A DNA stretch of 64,000 nt. Source: Atlanticothrix silvestris CENA357 (lineage in GTDB: Bacteria; Cyanobacteriota; Cyanobacteriia; Cyanobacteriales; Nostocaceae). The stretch spans positions 1 through 64,000 of the forward strand of contig NZ_JAECZB010000015.1 in assembly GCF_016056295.1 (NCBI RefSeq), read 5' to 3'. This document shows, one piece after another, positions 54,320-63,124 of the stretch. Position 1 is the first letter of the stretch; every line of letters starts with the position of its first letter. The notes under the pieces were generated by a model. It did not search any database. It saw nothing but the letters and a program-made list of their open reading frames with translations, and had not been told where the DNA came from. The position numbers and the translations under genes were made by a program.

Positions 54320-54515
54320 GGCTAGGGCCTCGCAGAAGGGAATTATTAAATATACGTTAAAAATTATGACATAACTGTTAGACTTTTCTATCACTAGCAA
54401 AAACGAATTAAATACCTGAAATCCTTTTGTTTCCCAGATTTCAGAAAAGTCAAAAAGATATAATGTAAAAGAAAGTAACAGCCTTAATTTACACCATAAG
54501 CGGTAGATATTCATT

Positions 54516-54878
54516 GTGTTTGTCCTCAGCGGTTACGAATACCTTCTAGGCTTTTTCATCATCTGTAGCCTAGTGCCTGCCTTAGCACTTTCAGCATCCA
54601 AGCTCCTCCGACCTACTGGTAATAGCCTAGAACGGCGTACCACCTACGAATCTGGCATGGAACCAATTGGGGGAGCCTGGATTCAATTCAACATCCGCTA
54701 CTACATGTTTGCACTGGTCTTCGTCGTCTTTGATGTGGAGACTGTATTCTTATATCCTTGGGCGGTGGCTTTCCATCGTCTGGGGCTATTGGCATTCATT
54801 GAAGCCCTAATTTTTATTGCAATTCTTGTAGTTGCCCTAGTCTACGCATGGCGTAAAGGAGCTTTGGAATGGTCTTGA
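54516..54878 (+). CDS. ndhC: NAD(P)H-quinone oxidoreductase subunit 3
   Basis: This is a membrane subunit of the cyanobacterial NDH-1 complex (respiration and cyclic electron flow). The 120-residue protein has three hydrophobic helices, the segment [19 protein letters not shown] and the acidic [17 protein letters not shown]. The start is GTG. The stop overlaps the ndhK start by ten bases. Confidence 0.96.
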   Translation: MFVLSGYEYLLGFFIICSLVPALALSASKLLRPTGNSLERRTTYESGMEPIGGAWIQFNIRYYMFALVFVVFDVETVFLYPWAVAFHRLGLLAFIEALIFIAILVVALVYAWRKGALEWS

Positions 54879-55606
54879 ATTCTGATTTAACAACCCAGGA
54901 CAAAGAACGAATCATCAACCCTATTGAGGGTCCTAAAGTCACTCAAGACCTTTCAGAAAACGTAATTCTGACAACGGTTGATGACCTCTACAACTGGGCA
55001 CGGCTTTCGAGTTTGTGGCCGTTACTGTTTGGTACAGCTTGCTGCTTTATTGAGTTTGCAGCTTTAATTGGCTCTCGGTTCGACTTTGACCGTTTCGGGT
55101 TAATTCCCCGTTCTAGCCCCCGTCAAGCTGATTTAATTATCACGGCAGGGACAATTACCATGAAGATGGCACCCCAATTGGTGCGTCTTTATGAACAAAT
55201 GCCCGAACCTAAGTATGTAATTGCGATGGGCGCTTGCACAATCACTGGCGGGATGTTCAGCGTGGATTCTCCTACCGCTGTACGTGGGGTCGATAAATTA
55301 ATTCCCGTGGATGTGTACTTGCCTGGTTGTCCTCCCCGTCCAGAAGCGATTATTGATGCGATCATTAAGCTACGGAAAAAGATAGCCAATGATTCAATGC
55401 AAGAACGCGGTCAAATCAAGCAAACTCACCGTTTCTACAGCACCACTCACAATCTCAAGCCTACGGCACAAATTTTAACTGGTAAGTATTTGCAGTCAGA
55501 CACTCGCTCCGCACCACCGAAGGAGTTGACAGAAGCAATTGGTTTACCTGTACCACCTGCACTGCTGACAGCAAAAACTCAAAAGGAGGAGCAAAACCGT
55601 GGCTGA
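54869..55606 (+). CDS. ndhK: NAD(P)H-quinone oxidoreductase subunit K
   Basis: This NDH-1 subunit carries the N2 iron-sulfur cluster. Cluster cysteines are seen in [21 protein letters not shown] and [10 protein letters not shown]. The 245-residue form has a cyanobacterial C-terminal extension after about residue 190. ATG 54869 overlaps the end of ndhC, and the stop overlaps the start of ndhJ by eight bases. Confidence 0.96.
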   Translation: MVLNSDLTTQDKERIINPIEGPKVTQDLSENVILTTVDDLYNWARLSSLWPLLFGTACCFIEFAALIGSRFDFDRFGLIPRSSPRQADLIITAGTITMKMAPQLVRLYEQMPEPKYVIAMGACTITGGMFSVDSPTAVRGVDKLIPVDVYLPGCPPRPEAIIDAIIKLRKKIANDSMQERGQIKQTHRFYSTTHNLKPTAQILTGKYLQSDTRSAPPKELTEAIGLPVPPALLTAKTQKEEQNRG

Positions 55607-56126
55607 AGAAGAATCTAAACCAGTACCAGCAGCGGAAGACTCTTTGGTTAAAGCCGGCCAAGTTTCCCAATGGTTGGCGGAAAATGGCTTTGAGCATGAG
55701 TTTTTAGAACCAGATAAGAATGGCGTAGAGATAATAAAAGTGGAGCCAGATTTCTTGCTCCCCACCGCTACAGCCCTGTATGCCTATGGGTTTAATTATC
55801 TCCAGTTTCAATCTGGCATTGACCTGGGCCCAGGACAGGATTTAGTTAGTGTTTATCATTTGATTAAAGTTGGTGATAATGCTGATAAACCTGAAGAAGT
55901 AAGGGTGAAGGTGTTTTTGCCCAGAGAAAATCCCGTAGTGCCTTCAGTATACTGGATCTGGAAGACCGCAGACTGGCAAGAGCGCGAGTCTTACGACATG
56001 TTTGGCATTATCTACGAAGGACACCCTAATTTGAAGCGGATTTTGATGCCGGAAGATTGGGTAGGCTGGCCTTTGCGAAAGGATTACATCTCACCTGATT
56101 TCTACGAATTGCAAGATGCTTATTAG
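55599..56126 (+). CDS. ndhJ: NAD(P)H-quinone oxidoreductase subunit J
   Basis: This is a peripheral NDH-1 subunit. The 175-residue protein has [35 protein letters not shown] and [20 protein letters not shown], with the C-terminus [13 protein letters not shown]. The GTG start has AGGAGG about nine bases upstream. It is the third gene of ndhCKJ and is followed by a strong terminator. Confidence 0.96.
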   Translation: MAEEESKPVPAAEDSLVKAGQVSQWLAENGFEHEFLEPDKNGVEIIKVEPDFLLPTATALYAYGFNYLQFQSGIDLGPGQDLVSVYHLIKVGDNADKPEEVRVKVFLPRENPVVPSVYWIWKTADWQERESYDMFGIIYEGHPNLKRILMPEDWVGWPLRKDYISPDFYELQDAY

Positions 56127-56173
56127 GTAGTGGTGAATTTCATCTGGTGAGAATTTTGATATCTCATCTCTAA

Positions 56174-56205
56174 CCCCTCTCCGGCGGCGGAGGGGGGTAT
56201 TGTTT
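56174..56205 (+). terminator. terminator of ndhCKJ
   Basis: CCCCTCTCCG pairs with CGGAGGGGGG (one T-G wobble) around a GCGG loop, followed by TATTGTTTTT. It begins 48 bases after the ndhJ stop. Confidence 0.88.
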
Positions 56206-56349
56206 TTAGGCTTAAACTTTTTAAGAGGTTTGAATATGGTTTTCGCAACTTTAATAATGTTCGATTACGCAGTTATAGGTTATTGATTTTATAAGACGCG
56301 ATAAATCGCATCTCTACATGAGGCTTTTTGGTTTAACTGAAGGTATGCA

Positions 56350-57159
56350 CTATAAAAAAAAGTCTTTAATATATTGCACAAATTTACAGGTATTTTCAAA
56401 GTGAGTATTATGTCCAGAATCATCAATTATTTTTAAATTAGCAACTTCACATTTTTTAGCCATTTCTGTATTAATTTTTATAAATTTTTGATCATATTCT
56501 CCAACAATTAATAGTAAAGGTTGTGTATTTTCTGTAAATTTTCCCCATAAAGCAGGTTGGCTACCAGTACCCATAAATTGTAGAGATTTAGCTAACTCAA
56601 TGGGATTATTCTGCAACCGAATTTCTAACATCTGATCAAATTGGGGATGATTTTTTATAGAACCAAAGATTGGTTGATTATACCAATTTAATAAAAAAGT
56701 AAAAAAATCATTTTTGGCTGAACTTCGTTTTAATTTTCTGGCTATTTGAGCATCACGTTTAACTCGTTCTAATCGTTCTGCTGCTGTTACTAAACCTGGA
56801 GAAGCAGACTCTAGAACAACTTTATAAAAACGCTCTGGAAAATTTAGGGCAAGATATAAAGCTAATCTTCCACCCATCGAATAGCCAACTAAGAAACATT
56901 TGGAAATGTTCAATTCATCCAATAAATTAATTAAGGCATGGGCAGTGTTGACCATAGTATAATATTCATCGCCACCTATTACTTGAGTTTTTCCATGTCC
57001 AGGGAGATCAAGTATTAGATAAGAAAAATCGTCATCCAATAATTTTATGGCTTCATCAAATTCATTAATATTACCCATAAAGCCGTGTAAAAACATAATT
57101 AATGGTTTTTTAGGGTTGTTAATTAAAGAAGAATGAAATTGATAGTTTTCTATGGTCAT
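56350..57159 (-). CDS. menH: 2-succinyl-6-hydroxy-2,4-cyclohexadiene-1-carboxylate synthase (MenH)
   Basis: MenH catalyses a step of phylloquinone (vitamin K1) synthesis, the PSI cofactor. The 269-residue alpha/beta hydrolase has the oxyanion segment MFLHGFMGN, nucleophile Ser in VGYSMGGRLAL, Asp in VGEYDQKF and His in SGHNTHFE. The GYSMGGR elbow and short lid region (LERVKRDAQIA) are MenH-like, but other alpha/beta hydrolases share the fold. It stands alone, not in a men operon. Confidence 0.82.
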   Translation of the reverse strand: MTIENYQFHSSLINNPKKPLIMFLHGFMGNINEFDEAIKLLDDDFSYLILDLPGHGKTQVIGGDEYYTMVNTAHALINLLDELNISKCFLVGYSMGGRLALYLALNFPERFYKVVLESASPGLVTAAERLERVKRDAQIARKLKRSSAKNDFFTFLLNWYNQPIFGSIKNHPQFDQMLEIRLQNNPIELAKSLQFMGTGSQPALWGKFTENTQPLLLIVGEYDQKFIKINTEMAKKCEVANLKIIDDSGHNTHFENTCKFVQYIKDFFL

Positions 57160-57271
57160 GGTTTAGTAGAAAATCGCAGATTAAAGGAGTACAACATCTG
57201 TCATACTCCCATAAATAACTTATATCCTTGGCTAGTGGCGGTTTTTATTTCAAGCTGGCCAAGGGATGGAT

Positions 57272-57301
57272 TTGGGAACCCACGCAACATAGTGGCTCCC
57301 C
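57272..57301. repeat. decayed fragment of the 173-bp repeat element
   Basis: The 30-base stretch shares its first ten bases (TTGGGAACCC) and last eleven (AGTGGCTCCCC) with the inner element at 37,588-37,617 at equal length, with the middle nine bases diverged. It is likely a remnant copy. Confidence 0.6.
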
Positions 57302-57321
57302 CCTACTCTTTCAGCTAGGGT

Positions 57322-57660
57322 TTAATCTTCGTCCAGTGCTGGAAAAAGCTCTTCAAACTCCCATAATTTATCTTTATTGTTGAGAAACCAAACACGAGTT
57401 TCTGGAGTCAATTGACTCCAAACAATATCACTGGGAATGTGAGGAGATGCGTACTGATATTGCTGACCAAGTAATTTTAGATTTCCTACCACATCATGAG
57501 GAATACCGAACTCTTGCCAGTTAACTTCGATATGTCTTCCAGAAAGCCCCGCAGCAGGATCAAAAATTAATTGTGCAGCCCTAATCAAATCAGCAAAGTG
57601 TTTTGGCTTAAGACTAGCTATTTGCTGAATTCGGAGTGATTCATTATGCTCTTGAGACAT
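57322..57660 (-). CDS. conserved hypothetical protein, 112 residues
   Basis: A soluble protein with no recognised domain. It reads MSQEHNESLRIQQIASLK, with RHIEVNWQEFGIPHDVVG, VWSQLTPETRVWFLNNKDKL and an acidic tail FEELFPALDED. The TPETRVWFL-type C-terminal segment looks like a small helical domain. Codon use fits the genome. It is separated from menH by repeat debris. Confidence 0.7.
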   Translation of the reverse strand: MSQEHNESLRIQQIASLKPKHFADLIRAAQLIFDPAAGLSGRHIEVNWQEFGIPHDVVGNLKLLGQQYQYASPHIPSDIVWSQLTPETRVWFLNNKDKLWEFEELFPALDED

Positions 57661-58124
57661 TGTTACTAGAGTGATAAAAATTGGTAGTTTGTTGAATTTA
57701 CTGCCAGAGATTTTTATCCCAATTTTTTTAAGTTTAACCTAGAGTTATGGCAAAGAGCATATAAATTAAGGCATATTGAGAGGGTAGATGTCAGGAACCA
57801 TGAAGAGGGAAAAGGGGAAAGGGAACCCCATATTTAAAAACAGGGGTTTCAAGCATAGACGCTGATTTAGAGTCGCACTACGTTTCCTCCTAAATTTCCT
57901 TTTAATATTCTCCATATTTAAAAATAGGGGCTTTATACCATCTGGGAGAAAGTTTTAGCTTTAATTCCTTTACCCCTCTTGGTAATGTTTTTGTCTCTTA
58001 TCTCCTGCCCCCTATATATTTATATTGGGATGAACAGTTTAGAGGAAAACTATTTGTATACCCCAATTCTGAGTTTTAAAGATAAATCTAAGTTGCTAAA
58101 CTGTGAATGATAAATTTTTCACCC
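57661..58124. other. 464-base intergenic region with a partial direct repeat
   Basis: CCATATTTAAAAACAGGGGTTT near 57,829 recurs as CCATATTTAAAAATAGGGGCTTT near 57,913, with purine-rich low-complexity DNA between and around. The first copy can form an AACCCC/GGGGTT hairpin. No gene is visible. Confidence 0.45.
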
Positions 58125-59579
58125 CTAATTTCTAATTCCTAACTTTTGCTTACCACTAACTTCTAAGGGTAAGAAAATAGTTAATACTTCTCCGTACTGA
58201 GGGCGTTGACGTACAATTAGTTTGCCACCAATTGCTTGAAACAGATGCTTGGTTGCAGCAATATTTAAACTAATCGTACCTGTTTCTGGTTGGAACATCA
58301 GTAATTGACCAAGGGCTTTGCGAATTGGTGGTGTTGCAGGTGTAGCGGCTTTATTTTTATCTTGACAATGGGTTTGGGGCGATAGTTGTAATTTTAGTTG
58401 GTCTCCCGCGGGGATTACCTGTACTTGGATATGGCTACCAGCAGGTAAACTACGGGTAAAATTCTCCATTAAACCAGTCAATATTCTATCCAGCATATTT
58501 GGATTGCTCACCACTGTTGGCAGTTGTTGTGGTAACACAACATCTAAAGTTAAATTTCGCCGATTTGCTGCTTGTTGCCAACGAGGAATGCTCTGTTGCA
58601 GCACTTGATCTAAAGACATCGGTGTCAATTGAGTGCTTGAAGATTTTACCGTTGTACAAGTTTCCAGCTCTGCTGCTTTAAACAGTAATTCCATCCGGTC
58701 AATTTGCTCAGTACACTCATGGTCAATAATTTCTAAGCGACTGATGACATTTGCAGGTAAATCTCGCCGCTTCAGGAGCAAGCGAGTCATGGTGCGAATA
58801 GTTGTTAAAGGTGTGCGAACTTCGTGGGCAAAGGCTTGAAGTAATTCCACATCGGGGCGAGGAGACGCTTTTGCTGACGAAGAGCTAGGCAGAGTAGATG
58901 TCGCCGTATCGGTGTATCCCTTTGTCGCTTTATCTTCTTCTGGCTCTGTTACTTCCTGAAGCAACAACTGGCTAAACTGAATTACAGTGCGGTAATCTGG
59001 CGCTACTGGGGAATATTGTTCTACTAATGCATCCAATTCGCTAAAGAAATCTGGATTACTCAGCATAACTCGCGCCCCTAGCGATCGCCACGCTTGCTGA
59101 ACTACTTCTGGCTCGAAGGAAAAGGAAAAAGTTTTGTTACCATTTTTGTGTTCTGCCAACACCAGCACTAATCTAAATTTATCTGTGAAAACCAAGCAAA
59201 ATTGCTCTGCTCCTAGGGGATCGGCAGGTAGTAAAGGTAGTACAGATTCATGGGGAGATGTTTCTGCATCTACTATGGCGATCGCCTCTGGCATTTGAAA
59301 TGGCATTAACGCCAAAGGGTTAAATGGTTTTGCGGTAAAAGTCACTGTCTGCAAGCTCTGAGTCAGGATTGGCTGACTAAATAAGGGTGCTGGTGCAGCT
59401 AAGATTAATCCCTGAGTAGCCCCAGATGAAGCAGGCGCTAACGAGTTGATTAGCAGATGCTCGGTAGCTGCTAAACTGACGCGCCACTGCCTCTCTGCTT
59501 TGGTTGGTGAACATTCAGCCACAGTTGTTTGACTTGCGGCTAAAATTTCACTCAGACTTGGCAATATCCATTCGTACAC
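58125..59579 (-). CDS. sensor histidine kinase with a degenerate ATPase domain
   Basis: The 484-residue protein has an N-terminal sensory part of about 240 residues without a membrane helix or recognised fold. A dimerisation domain follows with H-box LLQAFAHEVRTPLTTIRTMT (His at about 257), then a HATPase-like region. The N box is weak (MLDRILTGLMENFTRS). The G1 motif DxGxG is absent (LKLQLSPQTHCQ in its place), and no GLGL G2 box is seen. Autophosphorylation may be weak or lost. The gene is monocistronic and reads away from the binding-protein gene. Confidence 0.82.
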   Translation of the reverse strand: MYEWILPSLSEILAASQTTVAECSPTKAERQWRVSLAATEHLLINSLAPASSGATQGLILAAPAPLFSQPILTQSLQTVTFTAKPFNPLALMPFQMPEAIAIVDAETSPHESVLPLLPADPLGAEQFCLVFTDKFRLVLVLAEHKNGNKTFSFSFEPEVVQQAWRSLGARVMLSNPDFFSELDALVEQYSPVAPDYRTVIQFSQLLLQEVTEPEEDKATKGYTDTATSTLPSSSSAKASPRPDVELLQAFAHEVRTPLTTIRTMTRLLLKRRDLPANVISRLEIIDHECTEQIDRMELLFKAAELETCTTVKSSSTQLTPMSLDQVLQQSIPRWQQAANRRNLTLDVVLPQQLPTVVSNPNMLDRILTGLMENFTRSLPAGSHIQVQVIPAGDQLKLQLSPQTHCQDKNKAATPATPPIRKALGQLLMFQPETGTISLNIAATKHLFQAIGGKLIVRQRPQYGEVLTIFLPLEVSGKQKLGIRN

Positions 59580-59955
59580 AGGTTTTCACCCCTTGACTCA
59601 AGAGCGACTAACAGCGTTGAAATTATGCATTTCCCTACTACTTACGAGGTTATAGTTATTTGTGTAGTGGCGACAGTCGTAGAACCGAACAAGATAGGCG
59701 CAATTTCCTCTGTTACAGTCCAAAGATTGTTGAATATTGACTTGTTTCTCAAGGTATTGTGTTGAGCAATGAGGGTCATTGAAAGCCAACAGGCAATATG
59801 TAAAGAATCCTTGCTGTAGCTAATTACCATTTACTCTACAAAGAAAATTGCTGTATTTTGATACATCATCGCCAAGTTAGGATTCTGTTTTGGTGACTGC
59901 TGGGCTGAAAATGTCCAGGTAATTGTGTAAATCAAGCCTAAGTACGAAATTAAGT
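59580..59955. other. 376-base divergent intergenic region
   Basis: The histidine kinase promoter (minus) and the binding-protein promoter (plus) must lie here. The sequence is AT-rich with no terminator or RNA structure recognised. Confidence 0.4.
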
Positions 59956-60861
59956 ATGTATAAAAAAGCGGCGATCGCTATTTTGAGTCTGACGTTAACA
60001 GCAGCCATGCCTGGTGTAGTAAAGGCAGAAACTGTGATGCAGAAAGTTTCTCGAACAGGCGTATTAACGGCTGGCACTAGCAAAGATGCTCTTCCCTTTG
60101 CTTACTCTGATAATCAGGGTAAGTTAAGTGGTTATTCAGTAGATATGCTAAATCTAATTAAACAACAGTTAGAAAAAGAACTAGGAAAAAAAATCCAATT
60201 AAAATTAGTCACACTGACACCCGCGGAGCGAATTCCTAAAATACTCAATCGACAAGTTGATATTGTTTGCGATGCCAGCAGCTTTACGTGGGAGCGAGAT
60301 AAAAAAGTTGATTTTTCCGTTAGTTATGGTGTTACGGGAACTCAATTACTCGTCAAATCAGGAAGTAATTTAGGTTCTCCAGAGTCTCTGATTGGTAAAA
60401 AAGTAGGGGTACTGGCACAAACTACAAATGAGCGAGCGATGAAGCAGGCACAACCTCAAGCGAAACTAGTGTACTTGAAAACTAGAGCAGAGGGATTTGC
60501 AGCTTTAGAACAAGGCAAAATAGATGCTTTTTCATCCGATAGCATTTTACTGGAGGGATGGCTACAAAAGGCTAAAAATCCAGATGAGTTTGCGATCGTA
60601 CCCGATCGCCCCTATTCGAGAGAAGGGATAGCTTGCATGGTTCCTGAGAATAACTCTAAATTCCTTGATACAGTAAATTATTCTTTGGTCAAATTCATGC
60701 AAGGATTTGTGAATGGTCAAAGTCAATATGTCTCTATTTTTGACCGTTGGTTTGGCCCCAAAGGCGCTGTATTGCTCAATCGAGATTTACGAGATTTAGT
60801 AATAGAAACCATGCAATTGGTGATTGAATTTCGGGAAGATATTCCCAAGGATGATCTTTAA
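59956..60861 (+). CDS. periplasmic amino-acid-type solute-binding protein
   Basis: The 301-residue protein of the SBP_bac_3 family has a signal peptide (YKKAAIAILSLTLTAAMPG, cleavage after VKA) and the binding fold: GVLTAGTSKDALPFAYSD, GYSVDMLNLIKQQLE, VDIVCDASSFTWERDKKVDF, GKKVGVLAQTTNERAMKQ. No permease or ATPase gene is near, so it is an orphan binding protein that may feed a transporter elsewhere or act in sensing. ATG 59956 is used because a signal peptide begins there. Confidence 0.88.
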   Translation: MYKKAAIAILSLTLTAAMPGVVKAETVMQKVSRTGVLTAGTSKDALPFAYSDNQGKLSGYSVDMLNLIKQQLEKELGKKIQLKLVTLTPAERIPKILNRQVDIVCDASSFTWERDKKVDFSVSYGVTGTQLLVKSGSNLGSPESLIGKKVGVLAQTTNERAMKQAQPQAKLVYLKTRAEGFAALEQGKIDAFSSDSILLEGWLQKAKNPDEFAIVPDRPYSREGIACMVPENNSKFLDTVNYSLVKFMQGFVNGQSQYVSIFDRWFGPKGAVLLNRDLRDLVIETMQLVIEFREDIPKDDL

Positions 60862-62858
60862 ACATTAGAAACTATTTGAGCAGAAACTTGAGATTTACTC
60901 AACTCGCTGACTAAACGATGTGCTTGGTGTTTGTAGAGAGGATATTGTAAGGTTCCCGGTAATTGGTTCATCAGGGTTCTCGCTAGATGCATATCACAGC
61001 CAGAAACCCGCGAAATGACTGCTGCTCCTTCAAATGCCGCATCTGGCGATACAGCTTTCTCTACTCGCACCAACCATTGACGAGCTATAGTCTTGCCCTG
61101 TTCTACTCGTTGTAGTCCCTCAATTGTGGCTAATACCACTAGGCGATCGCCTACAGCCAGCTTGATATCATTAGATGGCATAAACTTAGGGATTTGATGA
61201 TCAGCTTTGGCATGGAGAATTGGTACTAGTCCATAACCGTAAGCAATATCAGCCAGCAATTTGCCATTGAGGGTATCGTCTGCTTCAATCTGATATTCAG
61301 TCACAAGTGTAGTTTGGTTGTTTAAGCGAAATAGATTAAGAATATTTTCACCGAACGCGGCCGCCGCAAATGCTTCAGCCGCCAACGCATAAACCCCTAA
61401 AACTCTGGCATAGGGTAGGAGCCGAGCTACATTTTCGCTAAAACGTGGATCAAAGGTGCGGATCACCAAACTGGCTGTAGGGTTCGCAGCGTGCGCTCTT
61501 AAAGCTATTTCTAAATTTGCTACTTCGTCATCGGTAACAACAATTACGCTTTTCGCAGTGGTAATGTTGACCTTGCTGAGGGCATTTTGGATATTGCCGA
61601 CAATTAGCGGCATCTGCGATAACACTCCTGGTTCGAGGTCAGTAGCCTTCACTCCCACCAATGGTTGTCTAAGTTCTTCTAGTAACTGTGCCACTCGTTG
61701 ACCTACTCTACCCAACCCAATCAGTACTACATGGTCTGCTTTCGGCACAGGAGGACGACGCTTAGAAAATTGGAATCTAGCAGCTAAGACACGTTCAGTC
61801 ATTACGGCATAAAGAATGCCCACAAAAACCGTACCCGCTACAGTCAAGCTGATGCTGAATAGATGCAGCCACCAAGGAATTTCAAAAGGTATTTGTAGCT
61901 GGCCAAATAAGTTATCATAGCCGCCGATGCTTAAAACTAAGGAGACATTGAGGGCATCTTGCAAGCTGATTTTGGGATATTGCAGTTTGTACAGTAGCAT
62001 TCCAGATAAGAAGAGGCTAACCATGAAAATACCGCCAACCACAGCTACACGACGAGTTTGACTGCTTTCTGACCAAAACTGTTTCAGCTTGTTTTGGATG
62101 TTTTGCCAAGTCATCTCTGTAAAAATCGTCTTCCAGAATTGCCCAAAATTTTTGACAGGCCGGACTGAGCGAGCAACTAGATTTTCGGTAGCTTCAATAT
62201 AGGTAATGGTGTCTCCTGGTAAGACTTGGGCATCTGGCTCCCATTGATAGAAAGCCTTGGGTGTGGGTTTTCCGGCTCTAGCGTGAATCAAAACTTGGCG
62301 GTTAGCGCTGCTATTAATTTCGTAAAGTCGGCGGCGATCGCTCCAACGATGGGAAGCGTCAATTGGCACTTTCACCACTCGCACTAAGCGATTTTCTAAT
62401 GTAAAAAAGCCTCTGGTTTGACTGCTCAAAGCAGCGATCGCAAAGCTTTTGGCTGGTAACTGAGTAGCTTCAAAAGCAACAAAATTACCCAAATTTTCAC
62501 TCAGTAATTCATTAAGATTTTCCTGCGCTGATCGAATAACTAAACGAATTTTAGGATTTAGCGATCGCGCCGCAAAAGCCGCTGCAATATTCACTGGTTC
62601 ATCACTAGTAACAATCAAAATCGCCCGACAGTAGCGAATTCCTGCCTGTTCTAAGATCTTAGGTTGGCGGCAATCACCAATTACCAGTTTGTCTATAAAG
62701 TCAGGTAAATCAGGAATTTCCCATTTTTGAGTATTGGTAACTTCAATGGCATTTACCTTCACACCAAACTCTTTCAACACAGATACACAATATTGTCCCA
62801 GGTTGCCGAGTCCACAAACTAAAAAAGAGTCTGCATCTACTTTTGCATTTTGTCCCAT
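60858..62858 (-). CDS. channel-like membrane protein with two RCK (TrkA-N) domains
   Basis: The 666-residue protein has a TrkA-N/RCK Rossmann domain at about 10-140 (FLVCGLGNLGQYCVSVL) with a C-subdomain. Two hydrophobic helices flank a pore-like loop at about 275-350, and a second RCK domain follows at about 375-500 (HVVLIGLGRVGQRVAQLL), then an RCK-C domain. The pore-loop region reads SLQDALNVSLVLSIGGYDNL: a K-channel TVGYG filter would be expected at residues 310-316, but SIGGYDN is found. Ion selectivity is therefore uncertain. The last four bases overlap the stop of the convergent binding-protein gene. Confidence 0.82.
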   Translation of the reverse strand: MGQNAKVDADSFLVCGLGNLGQYCVSVLKEFGVKVNAIEVTNTQKWEIPDLPDFIDKLVIGDCRQPKILEQAGIRYCRAILIVTSDEPVNIAAAFAARSLNPKIRLVIRSAQENLNELLSENLGNFVAFEATQLPAKSFAIAALSSQTRGFFTLENRLVRVVKVPIDASHRWSDRRRLYEINSSANRQVLIHARAGKPTPKAFYQWEPDAQVLPGDTITYIEATENLVARSVRPVKNFGQFWKTIFTEMTWQNIQNKLKQFWSESSQTRRVAVVGGIFMVSLFLSGMLLYKLQYPKISLQDALNVSLVLSIGGYDNLFGQLQIPFEIPWWLHLFSISLTVAGTVFVGILYAVMTERVLAARFQFSKRRPPVPKADHVVLIGLGRVGQRVAQLLEELRQPLVGVKATDLEPGVLSQMPLIVGNIQNALSKVNITTAKSVIVVTDDEVANLEIALRAHAANPTASLVIRTFDPRFSENVARLLPYARVLGVYALAAEAFAAAAFGENILNLFRLNNQTTLVTEYQIEADDTLNGKLLADIAYGYGLVPILHAKADHQIPKFMPSNDIKLAVGDRLVVLATIEGLQRVEQGKTIARQWLVRVEKAVSPDAAFEGAAVISRVSGCDMHLARTLMNQLPGTLQYPLYKHQAHRLVSELSKSQVSAQIVSNV

Positions 62859-63124
62859 ATACTGATTTATTTAGGCAGCTTTGGCTTTTGTGAAAGTACA
62901 AATATTTATATTTACTGAAAAAATTGACTCAAGTTAGCGATTACTAAAAACTTCTTCATGAGAGTAGAAATAGATTCCTGAGAAAGTCGCGGTGTATGAT
63001 AAATATCACTTTATTCCCCAGTCCCTTTTCACTAGTGATGAGTGCGATCGCAGTCGATAATATCTGCGTACTTTTTATCCTTTATGGATGATTTTTCTCC
63101 CCTGCTCCTCTGCTCCCCTGCTTT

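Noticed and set aside
53984-54514. Long rubredoxin frame starting at 54514
   Set aside because: The first 65 codons are not rubredoxin-like and lie in the divergent promoter region with ndhC. ATG 54319 gives the known protein.
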